DNA from: Chloroflexota bacterium
Lineage (GTDB): Bacteria > Chloroflexota > UBA6077 > JACCZL01
Length of the DNA: 50,986 nt
Reading direction: 5' to 3'
NCBI GenBank assembly: GCA_020850535.1
Contig: JADZEM010000125.1
Coordinates: 1 to 50,986, forward strand
Below, piece after piece: positions 1-8,581 of this stretch. The position numbers were made by a program, and so were the translations under genes. The stretch's first letter is position 1; each line of letters begins with the position of its first letter. A model generated the notes under the pieces. It was not told the origin of the DNA, did not search any database, and worked only from the letters and a program-made list of their open reading frames with translations.

Positions 1-205
1 ATGTTGATGTCGTCGTGCCGCCGCGTCGGGGCTTGAAAGCCCCGCCTACCATCCTGCAGTCGCTGCGCGACGCTCCAGGCTCGCCAGCCCCGGCCGTTCC
101 CGACGGCCGTCGCGCAGCGACGGCGTGACTGTAGGCGGGGACTTCAGTCCCCGACCGCCCGTTCCATGATGCTCCGGGTACACCAATGTACAGGCAATCG
201 CCCTG
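1..205. repeat. Compound palindromic repeat (MITE-like), left end outside window
   Basis: The first 45 bases match, in inverted orientation and with about one mismatch over 33 nt, the right half of the intact MITE at 41331-41438. The right end at 190-205 carries the family terminus GCAATCGCCCTG. Inside, 26-50 and 130-155 are inverted copies of a GGGG-CTTGAA-CCCC type hairpin, and 59-72 pairs perfectly with 108-121, so 26-155 could fold into one long cruciform. This looks like a MITE whose central hairpin was enlarged or invaded by a second palindrome. No open frame here looks real. Confidence 0.7.
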
Positions 206-223
206 AGCGACGTTCCCAAGACC

Positions 224-253
224 TTGCCGGATCGGGTCGCAACTGCCTATACT
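224..253 (+). promoter_or_regulatory. Promoter of tRNA-Glu
   Basis: A -35 like TTGCCG (224-229) and a -10 TATACT (248-253) are 18 bp apart and end 22 bp before the tRNA. The tRNA-Gln gene has the same arrangement, including an identical -10 and 18-bp spacer, which supports a vegetative sigma-70 type promoter. Confidence 0.65.
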
Positions 254-275
254 CACGTTTGCCGCAAGTGCACCT

Positions 276-352
276 GCCGCGTTCGTCTAGCGGCCCAGGA
301 CACCGCCCTCTCAAGGCGGAGACCACGGGTTCGAATCCCGTACGCGGTACCA
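276..352 (+). tRNA. tRNA-Glu (anticodon CTC)
   Basis: This is a full cloverleaf. The acceptor arms GCCGCGT and ACGCGGT pair over seven positions (first pair G-U). The anticodon stem CCGCC/GGCGG carries loop CTCTCAA, giving anticodon CTC for GAG codons. The T arm contains GGTTCGAATCC. The 3' CCA is encoded (350-352). A promoter precedes it and a strong terminator hairpin follows. The cognate glutamyl-tRNA synthetase gene lies 6 kb downstream. Confidence 0.97.
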
Positions 353-354
353 CC

Positions 355-389
355 GAGGCCCGAGCACATGCTCGGGCCTCAACTGTTTT
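355..389 (+). terminator. Intrinsic terminator of tRNA-Glu
   Basis: The perfect stem GAGGCCCGAGC/GCTCGGGCCTC has a 4-nt loop and is followed by AACTGTTTT. It starts two bases after the CCA end and should separate the tRNA from tatA. Confidence 0.85.
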
Positions 390-489
390 CACGCAGCGAG
401 GGTGTCGGCCGCCCGCCCGCTTCGGCCTGCCAGCTTTGGCGGCTTCGGCTGCCGTGGCAGTATCCTTCTCCCTGCTGAGGAGGGACATG

Positions 490-669
490 ATGCCGCAGCT
501 TGGCCTCTTCGAGTTCCTGATCATCCTCGTGATATTCATGATCTTCTTCGGCGCCGGGAAGCTCGGCGATCTCGGCGGGGCAGTCAACCGGGGCATCCGT
601 CTCTTCAAGGAGAACGCCGGCTTCGGTGCGTCCGCGAAGAAGGACGACGACAAGCAGTTGAAGGCCTAG
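490..669 (+). CDS. tatA: Sec-independent protein translocase TatA
   Basis: This is a 59-residue TatA/E-type protein. It begins with a short periplasmic segment and one hydrophobic helix (about residues 6-20). The conserved FFGAGKLGDLG hinge follows, then an amphipathic helix (about 27-40) and a charged Lys/Asp tail. This order is diagnostic for the subunit that forms the twin-arginine translocation pore. AGGAGGG at 478-484 precedes two adjacent ATGs (487 and 490); the second has the better spacing and was chosen. mobA follows after 7 bp, a sensible pairing because molybdoenzymes are typical Tat cargo. Tat-like signal peptides occur in the window at 29820 and 39428. No tatC is present here. 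Confidence 0.92.
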   Translation: MPQLGLFEFLIILVIFMIFFGAGKLGDLGGAVNRGIRLFKENAGFGASAKKDDDKQLKA

Positions 670-676
670 CCTCGGG

Positions 677-1318
677 ATGTCGTCGACGCCAGTCGAATCG
701 CTGACGCTCGCGATCCTGGCCGGTGGCCGAGGCTCCCGGATGGGCGGCGTGGATAAGGCGTCGCTGGTCGTCGGCGGGCGCACGCTGCTGGAGCGCCAGC
801 TTGCGACGGCCGGCCCGTTGGCATCCGAGATCATCATCGTGGCGAACGACGACGTGCTGGCCGGCGACAGCCGCTATCGCGTGATTCGCGACCCTGACCC
901 GCATGCTGGCGTCTTGCCCGCCCTGCTGGCGGCGCTCGACGCGGCCACCGCGCCGGCCCTGCTCCTGCTCGCCTGCGACATGCCGTTCGTGCACCGCTCG
1001 GTCTGCGAGCTGCTGCTGGAGCTGCTGGAGCACCACGACGCCGTCGTGCCGGACGTTGGCGGCCACCTCCAGCCGATGCTGGCGGCCTACCGCGTCGAGA
1101 GCTGCCGCGCAGCCATCCGGGCGGCGCTCGAGCGGGGCGACCGCCGTATGATCTCCTTCCTGGACGATGTCTCCTCGTTCACGGTCTCCGAAGCAGCGTT
1201 GGCGATGGTGACCAACAATGTCGAACGCTCCTTCTTCAATGTGAACACCCCCGAAGACCTGGCCGCGGCCCAGGAGATCTACGCCGAGACACTGCACGCC
1301 TACGGGCTGCGCGGGTAG
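677..1318 (+). CDS. mobA: Molybdenum cofactor guanylyltransferase (MobA family)
   Basis: This 213-residue nucleotidyltransferase of the MobA/GT-A fold attaches GMP to molybdopterin to make the bis-MGD cofactor. The N-terminal signature LAGGRGSRMGGVDK (about residues 13-26) is the GTP-binding loop with its conserved Lys. A LACDMPF motif (about 98-104) supplies the metal-binding Asp. The C-terminus NVNTPEDLAAAQ is typical for MobA and related CTP/UTP transferases. The ATG start has no clear Shine-Dalgarno; it sits 7 bp after tatA and is probably translated from the same message. A MobA-like MocA (CTP transferase) is the main alternative. Confidence 0.87.
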   Translation: MSSTPVESLTLAILAGGRGSRMGGVDKASLVVGGRTLLERQLATAGPLASEIIIVANDDVLAGDSRYRVIRDPDPHAGVLPALLAALDAATAPALLLLACDMPFVHRSVCELLLELLEHHDAVVPDVGGHLQPMLAAYRVESCRAAIRAALERGDRRMISFLDDVSSFTVSEAALAMVTNNVERSFFNVNTPEDLAAAQEIYAETLHAYGLRG

Positions 1319-1329
1319 CCGCTCGTTCG

Positions 1330-1359
1330 TTGCGGGGCCGATTCTGGCCCTGATAGCAT
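1330..1359 (+). promoter_or_regulatory. Candidate promoter of the ileS-lspA-rluD-gltX operon
   Basis: TTGCGG (1330-1335) and TAGCAT (1354-1359) lie 18 bp apart, the same spacing as the tRNA promoters in this window. About 100 nt of leader follow. I saw no T-box specifier or GGTGGNACC antiterminator signature in that leader. Confidence 0.4.
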
Positions 1360-1464
1360 TCGCGAAAGCGCCGCTTCCCGGGCGTTCGATGTCCCGTGTC
1401 CTGTATCGGCGTCTGCTCCTGATCCGCCTCTCTGCGGACCCTCGGCCCGGAGGATGGTCGCCTC

Positions 1465-4400
1465 GTGTATCAGCCAGTTCCTAGCTCCGTCGATTTCCCG
1501 GCGCTCGAGCGCGACATTCTCGCATTCTGGGAGCAGTCGCGGGCCTTCGAGAAGCTTGTCGAGAAGAACCAGCACGGCCCGCGCTGGTCGTTCATCGACG
1601 GCCCGATCACCGCGAACAACCCGATGGGCGTGCACCATGCCTGGGGCCGTACCTACAAGGACGTCTACCAGCGCTACTACGCCATGCAGGGGTATCACCA
1701 GCGGTACCAGAACGGCTTCGACTGCCAGGGCCTCTGGGTTGAGGTCGAAGTCGAGAAGCAGCTCGGCTTCAACTCCAAGCGCGAGATCGAGGAGTACGGC
1801 CTCGACAAGTTCTCCGAGGAGTGCAAGGCCCGCATCCTCCGCTATGCCGACGTGATCTCGAAGCAGTCGGTCAGGCTCGGCCAGTGGATGCACTGGGACG
1901 ACTCCTACTACACGCACACCGACAACAACATCGAGCACATCTGGCACTTCCTGAAGACGTGTCACGAGAAGGGCTGGCTCTACAAGGGCTCGCGCTCGAT
2001 GCCCTGGTGCATCCGCTGCGGGACCGGCCTCTCCCAGCACGAGCTGGTCGGCACCGACTCGTACCGCGAACTGACCCACACGTCGGTCTACCTGGCGCTG
2101 CCCATCGTCGGCCGGCCGGGCGAGCACTTCCTGGTCTGGACGACGACCCCCTGGACGTTGCCGGCCAACGTGGCGCTGGCGGTAAACCCCGAGCTTGAGT
2201 ACGTCAAGATCAGGCAGGGCGACAGCGTCTACTACCTCTCCCCGAAGACGACCGGCTTCCTCAAGGGCAAGTACGAGGAGCTGGACCGCGTGTCTGGGGC
2301 GGACCTTGTCGGACTGACCTTCCGCAGCCCGTTCGAGGAGCTGGCGGCGCAGGCGGGCGTCGCGCACCCGGTCATCGCCTGGGAGGACGTCGGCGAGGAA
2401 GAGGGCACGGGCGTCGTCCATATCGCGCCAGGCTGCGGCGCGGAGGACTATGAGCTGTCGAAGACGCGCGGCATCGCCGTCATCACGCCGATCAACGAGG
2501 CCGGCATCTACGTCGATGGCTTCGGCGAGCTGTCCGGCCACAGCATCCGCGAGACCAACCCGGCCATCTTCGACAGCCTGAAGTCGAAGGGGCTGCTCCA
2601 CACGACCCAGGAGTACCAGCACCGGTATCCGTGCTGCTGGCGCTGCGGCGAGGAGCTGGCGTTCCGGCTGGCCGACGAGTGGTTCATCAGCGCCGACGAG
2701 ATCCGCCCGATGATGAAGGCGGCGTCGGACGCCGTGAACTGGGTGCCAGCATCCGGCGGCAAGCGGATGGACGACTGGCTCAACAACATGGGCGACTGGA
2801 ATATCAGTCGGAAGCGGTACTGGGGGCTGCCCCTGCCGTTCTACCCGTGCGCCTGCGGCAAGCTGAACGTGATCGGGTCGCGGGCGGAGCTGAACGCGCG
2901 CGCCACCGGCGGCCTGGACGGTCTCAAGGAGCTGCACCGGCCGTGGATCGACGACGTCAAGATCCGCTGCGAGCAGTGCAACGGCGAGATCAGGCGCGTC
3001 CTCGAAGTCGGCGATGCGTGGCTCGACGCCGGCATCGTGCCGTTCTCGACGCTCAACTACCTGCACAAGCCTGACGAGTGGGCGCAGTGGTACCCGGCCA
3101 ACTTCATCACCGAGATGCGCGAGCAGATCCGGCTCTGGTTCTACAGCATGCTCTTCATGAGCGTGACCCTCAAGAACCAGTCGCCGTATCAGAGCGTGCT
3201 CGCCTTCGAGAAGCTGATGGACGAGAGCGGCAAGCCGATGCACAAGAGCCTCGGCAACGCCATCTGGTTCGACGATGCTGCCGAGCGCATGGGCGCGGAC
3301 CCGATGCGCTGGCTGTACTGCGCGCAGAACGTCCAGTCCAACCTGAACTTCGGGTTTGGGCCAGCCGAAGAGGTCAAGCGGAAGCTGCTGGTGCTCTGGA
3401 ACGTCTACAGCTTCTTCGTGACGTACGCCCGCATCGACGGGTTCAACCCGAAGAACGGCGTCCCGTCGCTGGCCGAGCGCTCCCTGCTGGACCGCTGGAT
3501 CATCTCGCGCCTCAACAGCGTCATCGGGGAGGTCCGGCAGGGACTGGACCGGATCGACGCGGCCGGGCCGACCCGCGTGGTGCAGGCGTTCATCGACGAC
3601 CTCTCGACCTGGTACGTGCGGCTCTCGCGGCGGCGCTTCTGGCGCGCGGCCGACGACGGCGACAAGCGGGCCGCGATGGCGACCCTCCACGAGGTGCTGA
3701 CCACGCTCTCGCGGGTGCTCGCGCCGTTCCTGCCGTTCCTCTCCGAGGCGCTGTACCAGAACCTCGTGCGGGCGCTCGACAGCAGCGCGCCGGAGAGCGT
3801 CCACCACACGGAGTATCCGACCGTCGATCGGGCGGCCGTCGACGTGGCGCTGGAACGGCAGGTGGAAGTCTCCCGGCGGCTGGTCGGGCTGGGGCGGGCG
3901 GCCCGGGTCCAAGCCAGCATCAAGGTGCGGCAGCCGCTGGCCCTGGCGCGCGTCGGCGCGCCGGCCGACGCTCCGGTCCTGCCCGTCGAGCTGCGCGAGG
4001 AGATCGAGCGCGAGCTGAACGTGGAGCAGGTGGTCCTCGGCGGCGACGTGAGCGACGCCGTCGCGCACGTGGTCCAGGCGAAGCCGGCCCTGATCGGCCC
4101 GCGCCTCGGCAAGAAGGTACAGGACGTGATCAAGGCCCTCCGCAACGGCGAGCAGACCGTCCGTTCGGATGGCTCCGTCGAGGTGGCCGGCGAGATGCTG
4201 ACGCCCGACGAGGTGACCATCACGACGAAGGCGAAGGCCGGCTTCGCAGCGGCCGAGGCCGACGGATACACCCTGGTGCTGGACACGCGGCTCACACCCG
4301 ATCTGCTCCAGGCGGGTCTCGCCCGCGAGCTGGTGCACCGCATCCAGACGATGCGGAAGGATGCCGGCTTCGAGGTCGAGGATCGGATCGTCACGCACTT

Positions 4401-4596
4401 CGCGGCGGACGGCGAGCTGGCCTCGGTCTTCGAGCGGTTCGGCAACTACATCAAGCAGGAGACGCTGTCCGTCTCGCTGGCGGCAGACGGCGATGGCAGC
4501 GATGGCAGCGATGGCGGGCACGACTGGAGCGGCCAGATCGAGGGCGAGTCGGTCAGCCTGCGAGTTGCGCGCGCGGCGACGGCGACGCGCTCGTGA
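1465..4596 (+). CDS. ileS: Isoleucyl-type class I aminoacyl-tRNA synthetase with MHKS in place of KMSKS
   Basis: This 1043-residue synthetase of the IleRS/ValRS group charges tRNA-Ile in the cytoplasm. The first signature (HIGH) is HHAWG at residues 57-61. The CP1 editing domain carries VWTTTPWTLPANVALA, and two zinc-ribbon-like motifs occur (WCIRCG near 181, CCWRCG near 390). The second signature, normally KMSKS, reads PMHKSLGN with M592-H593-K594-S595, so the first Lys is lost. The anticodon-binding domain and an IleRS type-2-like C-terminal domain (ARELVHRIQTMRKDAGFEV) follow, and the length fits the type-2 class. The start is GTG with GGAGG at 1449-1453. Its stop codon overlaps the lspA start. 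A second, canonical ileS elsewhere in the genome cannot be excluded. Confidence 0.85.
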   Translation: MYQPVPSSVDFPALERDILAFWEQSRAFEKLVEKNQHGPRWSFIDGPITANNPMGVHHAWGRTYKDVYQRYYAMQGYHQRYQNGFDCQGLWVEVEVEKQLGFNSKREIEEYGLDKFSEECKARILRYADVISKQSVRLGQWMHWDDSYYTHTDNNIEHIWHFLKTCHEKGWLYKGSRSMPWCIRCGTGLSQHELVGTDSYRELTHTSVYLALPIVGRPGEHFLVWTTTPWTLPANVALAVNPELEYVKIRQGDSVYYLSPKTTGFLKGKYEELDRVSGADLVGLTFRSPFEELAAQAGVAHPVIAWEDVGEEEGTGVVHIAPGCGAEDYELSKTRGIAVITPINEAGIYVDGFGELSGHSIRETNPAIFDSLKSKGLLHTTQEYQHRYPCCWRCGEELAFRLADEWFISADEIRPMMKAASDAVNWVPASGGKRMDDWLNNMGDWNISRKRYWGLPLPFYPCACGKLNVIGSRAELNARATGGLDGLKELHRPWIDDVKIRCEQCNGEIRRVLEVGDAWLDAGIVPFSTLNYLHKPDEWAQWYPANFITEMREQIRLWFYSMLFMSVTLKNQSPYQSVLAFEKLMDESGKPMHKSLGNAIWFDDAAERMGADPMRWLYCAQNVQSNLNFGFGPAEEVKRKLLVLWNVYSFFVTYARIDGFNPKNGVPSLAERSLLDRWIISRLNSVIGEVRQGLDRIDAAGPTRVVQAFIDDLSTWYVRLSRRRFWRAADDGDKRAAMATLHEVLTTLSRVLAPFLPFLSEALYQNLVRALDSSAPESVHHTEYPTVDRAAVDVALERQVEVSRRLVGLGRAARVQASIKVRQPLALARVGAPADAPVLPVELREEIERELNVEQVVLGGDVSDAVAHVVQAKPALIGPRLGKKVQDVIKALRNGEQTVRSDGSVEVAGEMLTPDEVTITTKAKAGFAAAEADGYTLVLDTRLTPDLLQAGLARELVHRIQTMRKDAGFEVEDRIVTHFAADGELASVFERFGNYIKQETLSVSLAADGDGSDGSDGGHDWSGQIEGESVSLRVARAATATRS

Positions 4597-5147
4597 GCTG
4601 GCTGGACCTCTTCGGCGGCGACCGCTCCGAGCAGCCGGCCGGCCTGTTCTCGCGGCGGACGCTCACGTTCGCCGCGACGGCGCTCTCGGTGATCGCTCTG
4701 GACCGTTGGACGAAGCAGCTGGCCATCGATCACCTGCTGGAGTCCGGCGTCCGCTCGATCCCGCTGCTGGGGGACATCGTCAAGCTGACCTACGTCGAGA
4801 ATCGAGGCGCGGCGTTCGGCGTGCTCCAGAACCAGACGGCATTCTTCGTGCTGGTCGGCGTGATCGTGATCTCGGTCATCATCGCGTCGTACCGGTACAT
4901 CCCGGAGCCGTCCTGGATCTTGAACCTCTGTCTCGGCCTTCAGATGGGCGGGGCCATCGGCAACCTGATCGACCGCATCCAGGTCGGCTACGTGGTCGAC
5001 TTCATCGACTTCACCTACTGGCCGGTCTTCAACATCGCGGACTCGGCCATCTGCGTCGGCGTGGCCGGGCTGGCCTACAGCGTCCTGTTTCCGCCCCGCC
5101 GGCACCTCCACGACCACGCGCCCGACCCGCGAGCGTCCGATGCCTGA
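4593..5147 (+). CDS. lspA: Lipoprotein signal peptidase (signal peptidase II)
   Basis: This 184-residue integral membrane aspartyl protease removes signal peptides from prolipoproteins after lipid modification. Four hydrophobic segments are visible. The motif ENRGAAFG (around residue 70) and the two catalytic aspartates, D127 in GNLIDR and D150 in FNIADS, are all present. The GTG start overlaps the ileS stop (GTGA), a translational-coupling arrangement, and the 3' end overlaps rluD by 8 bp. lspA next to an rluD-family gene is a very common bacterial arrangement. A likely substrate in this window is the solute-binding lipoprotein at 29820. Confidence 0.95.
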   Translation: MSWLDLFGGDRSEQPAGLFSRRTLTFAATALSVIALDRWTKQLAIDHLLESGVRSIPLLGDIVKLTYVENRGAAFGVLQNQTAFFVLVGVIVISVIIASYRYIPEPSWILNLCLGLQMGGAIGNLIDRIQVGYVVDFIDFTYWPVFNIADSAICVGVAGLAYSVLFPPRRHLHDHAPDPRASDA

Positions 5148-6381
5148 TCGACTGCCCGTCAAGCCCGTGCATTTCACCCGCGCCAACGGCATCGAGCACT
5201 TCGAGGTGCCGCCCTACGCCAACCGGATGCGGCTGGACGCCTTCCTCGGCAAGTACGGGGAGGGACGGTCGCGGACCGAGTGGGCGCGGCTGATCGAGGA
5301 TGGCTCGGTCACGGTTGATGGGCGAAGGCTGCGTCCGGGGGACCGCGTCGCGACCGGTCAGCGGGTTCAAGCGGTCACCCGACCGCCCGTGCAGATCGAG
5401 CGTCCACAGCCGGCCGCCCAGATCCCGCTCACCATCGTCTACGAAGACCCGGCCATGATCGTGGTGAACAAGCCACCGGGGCTGGTGGTGCATCCCGCCC
5501 CCGGCCACGACGACGGTACCCTGGTCAACGCCCTGCTGGCTCGGTTCCCGGACCTGGACGATCCCAGCGGCGAGCATCGCCCGGGCATCGTCCACCGGCT
5601 CGACAAGGACACGTCCGGTCTGCTGGTCATCGGCCGGACGACGGCCGCGATGGCGGCCCTCCAGCACCAGTTCAAGGAGCGGCTGGCCGAGAAGCACTAC
5701 CTGCTGCTGGTGCAGGGCGACATCGCGGAGGCCGAGGCCGCCATCGAAGCGCCCATCGCCCGCGACACGCGTGACCGCAAGCGGATGGCCGCCCGGTCCT
5801 CAGGCCGCGAGGCGCGCACCGGCTTCACTGTGCTGGAGCGCTACGGCGACTTCACCCTGGTGGACGCCGACCTCCAGAGCGGACGCACCCATCAGTTGCG
5901 CGTCCACTTCCAGTTCATTGGGCACCCGGTGGCTGGCGACCGCACCTACGGCAATGGGCGCGGCCCGAGCGGTCTGCGTCGGCAGTTCGTCCACGCCTGG
6001 TCGATGCGAATCCAGTCGCCGCACGACGGCGAGGAGCGGCGGTTCTTCACCGCGCTGCCCGGCGATCTTCGCTCGCCACTCGAACGGCTGCGCTCGATTC
6101 GCGGCTTCGGCCCTGAGACGCTGCCGCCGTCCGTACTCGGGGGCAAGAATCCGCCGTCCATCGCCGGTGGCGAGGTCGTGCCGGTGCCCGGTCAGCCGGG
6201 TCGGTCGACCGTCTCGCCCGACACTCGGCCCCCAGCGTCGGCCGGCGGGCGCGCTGGCGGCGCGAAGCGCTCGCCCAGAGCCTCCGGCGGCAGCTCCGCC
6301 CCCAGCCAATCTGCCGGCGACCGGCGGCCTCCCTGGAGCCGTTCGGCGGCACCCCGTCCGAAGCGAGGCCCACGCCCATGA
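5140..6381 (+). CDS. rluD: RluD-family 23S rRNA pseudouridine synthase with long basic tail
   Basis: This 413-residue protein isomerises uridines in large-subunit rRNA. An N-terminal S4 RNA-binding domain (about residues 25-85) is followed by the RsuA/RluD catalytic domain with VNKPPGLVVHPA and the active-site motif HRLDKDTSG, where D155 is the nucleophile. LQSGRTHQLRVH and GDRTYG complete the family motifs. Usual RluD proteins end near 320-330; here about 80 extra residues rich in Pro, Ser, Gly and Arg follow position 333, a disordered and strongly basic tail. The start overlaps lspA and the stop overlaps gltX (ATGA), so all four genes look co-translated. RluC-type specificity is possible. 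Confidence 0.92.
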   Translation: MPDRLPVKPVHFTRANGIEHFEVPPYANRMRLDAFLGKYGEGRSRTEWARLIEDGSVTVDGRRLRPGDRVATGQRVQAVTRPPVQIERPQPAAQIPLTIVYEDPAMIVVNKPPGLVVHPAPGHDDGTLVNALLARFPDLDDPSGEHRPGIVHRLDKDTSGLLVIGRTTAAMAALQHQFKERLAEKHYLLLVQGDIAEAEAAIEAPIARDTRDRKRMAARSSGREARTGFTVLERYGDFTLVDADLQSGRTHQLRVHFQFIGHPVAGDRTYGNGRGPSGLRRQFVHAWSMRIQSPHDGEERRFFTALPGDLRSPLERLRSIRGFGPETLPPSVLGGKNPPSIAGGEVVPVPGQPGRSTVSPDTRPPASAGGRAGGAKRSPRASGGSSAPSQSAGDRRPPWSRSAAPRPKRGPRP

Positions 6382-7850
6382 CCGCAGATTCGTCCGACCA
6401 CGCGGGGCTGGTAAGGCTCCGCATCGCCCCGTCGCCGACCGGCGATCCGCACGTCGGCACGGCGTACATCGCCCTGTTCGACATGGCGTTCGCGCACCGT
6501 CACGGCGGCCAGTTCATCCTGCGGATCGAGGACACCGACCGCAATCGTTACGTCGACTCGTCCGAGCAGAACATCTTCGGGATGCTGCACTGGCTCGGGC
6601 TGAGCTGGGATGAGGGTCCGGACATCGGCGGGCCGTACGGCCCCTACCGCCAGTCCGAGCGACTGGACACCTACACGGTCTACGCCGACAGGCTCATCGC
6701 CGAGGGGCACGCCTACCGCTGCTGGTGCTCGCCCGAGCGCCTGGAGCGCATCCGCAAGGAAGCTCAGGCCCGCAAGGAGCCGTTCAAGTACGACCGCCTC
6801 TGCCTGGGCAAGTCTGAGGAGGAGCGGCGTGCGCTTGGCGAGGTGTCCGAGCGGCCGGTCGTCCGGATGCTGGTCCCCGACGACGGCGTGACCGGCTTCG
6901 ACGACCTGATCCGGGGTCGCATCGAGTTCGAGAACCGGCTGATCGACGACCAGGTGCTGCTGAAGTCGGACGGCTACCCGACCTACCATCTCGCGGTGGT
7001 GGTTGACGACTTCATGATGAAGATCACCCACATCACGCGCGGTGAGGAGTGGATCTCCAGCACGCCGAAGCACGTGCTGCTCTACCAGTGGCTCGGCATC
7101 CCAACGCCGAAGTTCGCGCACTTCCCGCTGCTCCGCAACGAGAACCGCAGCAAGGTCTCCAAGCGCAAGAACGAGTGGGCGACGCTGAGCTGGTTCCGCG
7201 ACCAGGGCTTTCTGCCCGAGGCGCTGCTCAACTTCCTGGCGCTGATGGGCTGGTCGATGCCGGACGGCCGCGAGGTCTTCAGCCTTGACGACTTCATCCA
7301 GAACGTCGATCTCGACCGCATCAGCCCGACCGGCCCGATCTTCGACCTGAACAAGCTCGACTGGCTCAACGGCCACTACATCCGCCAGATGTCGCTGGCA
7401 GAGCTGGCGGAGCGCGTGCGGCCGTTCCTGGAGCGGGCCGGCATCGTCCCGAACGATCCGCCGCTCGAGGCCGTCCTGCCGCTGATCCACGAACGGCTGA
7501 AGCGGCTCGGCGAGGCCCCGGAGCTGCTCTCGTTCTTCTACGCCGACGCGCCGACCTACCAGGACGCGCTGCTGGTGCCGAAGGGGCTGGACCGGGCGGT
7601 CGCCGCCTCGCTGCTCGCTGACGCCACCGCCGTCATCCGCGACGCCCCGTCGTTCGAGCACACAGCGCTGGAGGCCAGCCTGCGGGAGCTGGCGTCCGCG
7701 CGCGGGGTGAAGACGGGCCAACTGTTCATGACGCTGCGCGTGGCAAGCACCTTCAGCAACGTCTCGCCGCCCCTGTTCGAGACGATGCAGGCGCTGGGCC
7801 GCGAGCGCGTGCTGAGTCGGCTGGCACTGGCGCAGCGCCGCCTCACGTAG
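6378..7850 (+). CDS. gltX: Glutamyl-tRNA synthetase
   Basis: This 490-residue class Ib synthetase attaches glutamate to tRNA-Glu, and often also to tRNA-Gln in bacteria without GlnRS. The N-terminal APSPTGDPHVGTAYIALF holds the HIGH-type signature, and LRIEDTDR is the conserved glutamate-site motif. The KMSKS equivalent is KVSKRKN starting at K259. A helical anticodon-binding domain fills the C-terminal third, and the length is normal. The start codon overlaps the rluD stop (ATGA). Both tRNA-Glu(CTC) at 276 and tRNA-Gln(CTG) at 10149 lie close by. No transcription terminator is obvious downstream. Confidence 0.96.
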   Translation: MTADSSDHAGLVRLRIAPSPTGDPHVGTAYIALFDMAFAHRHGGQFILRIEDTDRNRYVDSSEQNIFGMLHWLGLSWDEGPDIGGPYGPYRQSERLDTYTVYADRLIAEGHAYRCWCSPERLERIRKEAQARKEPFKYDRLCLGKSEEERRALGEVSERPVVRMLVPDDGVTGFDDLIRGRIEFENRLIDDQVLLKSDGYPTYHLAVVVDDFMMKITHITRGEEWISSTPKHVLLYQWLGIPTPKFAHFPLLRNENRSKVSKRKNEWATLSWFRDQGFLPEALLNFLALMGWSMPDGREVFSLDDFIQNVDLDRISPTGPIFDLNKLDWLNGHYIRQMSLAELAERVRPFLERAGIVPNDPPLEAVLPLIHERLKRLGEAPELLSFFYADAPTYQDALLVPKGLDRAVAASLLADATAVIRDAPSFEHTALEASLRELASARGVKTGQLFMTLRVASTFSNVSPPLFETMQALGRERVLSRLALAQRRLT

Positions 7851-7927
7851 CGCTTCAGGAAGCACCGTGAAGGTCACCGGCCTGGAGACCCTGCACGCCG
7901 GCCCGTCCCCATCCGCAGGCGTCCAAC

Positions 7928-8366
7928 GTGATCGTCGATTTGCCCCGAATCCGTGGATTGGCAGCCGGTGACGGCGCATTTTGCGATGTGTTTGCCGTCG
8001 AGTGGGTCACGATCCCTGCGAAAGTCGCCAGCCTCGGCTATCTGGATCTGGTAGCTCCGATCACACCTGGTGGAAGTCGAGACTCGGTGCCACGCACGGA
8101 TTTGGGGACGGACTCATCAGGGCCGACAGGCAGCATGCACGGTCAGCTCCGACGACCACGGTCGGCTGGTCACCAGCGATCTACACGAACGCGACGACGG
8201 GATCTACGAGCTCAATCGTCCACTCCAGAGCCGACGTGGATTCTGCCTTCCTTTGGTCTGGGGCGATCACGAAGCCATGACCCCAAAAGGGCATCGCCCG
8301 AGTGCCCTCGTTCAAAATGCGCCTGGTCCGCCGCCGATGAAGGTCTGCCAGGGCGTAGCGCAATGA
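7928..8366 (+). pseudogene. Possible frameshifted remnant of an unknown gene
   Basis: No intact gene fits 7851-8649. On the plus strand two consecutive frames read like protein: about 7928-8052, containing EWVTIPAKVASLGYLDLV, then after a shift near 8052 a second frame to about 8366 containing SSDDHGRLVTSDLHERDDG and LPLVWGDHEAM. Joined, they could be one decayed gene. I do not recognise the family. Codon usage looks coding but the evidence is weak. Confidence 0.25.
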
Positions 8367-8581
8367 TCCAGAACCTGGAACGGCACGGTCACCGCTCCAG
8401 GCGCGAGCCGACGTACGTAGAATGCTACAGAAGCTTCGTTGTGTCCCAGGGTGAACGTCGTGTTCCCCACCAAGCCCTGCGACGAGCCAATATCGACCAC
8501 GGCGTTCGTGAACGTCCCAAAGGCGAGCCGCTCCAGTCGATCCGATGTACCGCCCGGATTGTCGATACTCACCGTTGTGTG
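8312..8581 (-). pseudogene. C-terminal fragment of a secreted-type repeat protein
   Basis: The minus-strand frame ending with TGA at 8312-8314 encodes about 88 residues, including ERLAFGTFTNAVVDIG, FYVRRLAPGAVTVPFQVLD and the end FIGGGPGAF. This has the regular beta-rich look of C-terminal domains of extracellular Chloroflexi proteins. No start or upstream part is present, because the frame runs into the neighbouring VOC gene on the other strand, so it is most likely a truncated relic. The family assignment is from memory and uncertain. Confidence 0.4.

Noticed and set aside
1319-1464. Possible T-box riboswitch before the IleRS-type gene
   Set aside because: No GGTGGNACCGCG-type antiterminator or specifier loop is visible in the leader.
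1300-4521. Long open frame of about 1070 codons on the minus strand
   Set aside because: It is the antisense shadow of the IleRS-type gene; high GC removes stops. The plus-strand frame has all synthetase motifs.
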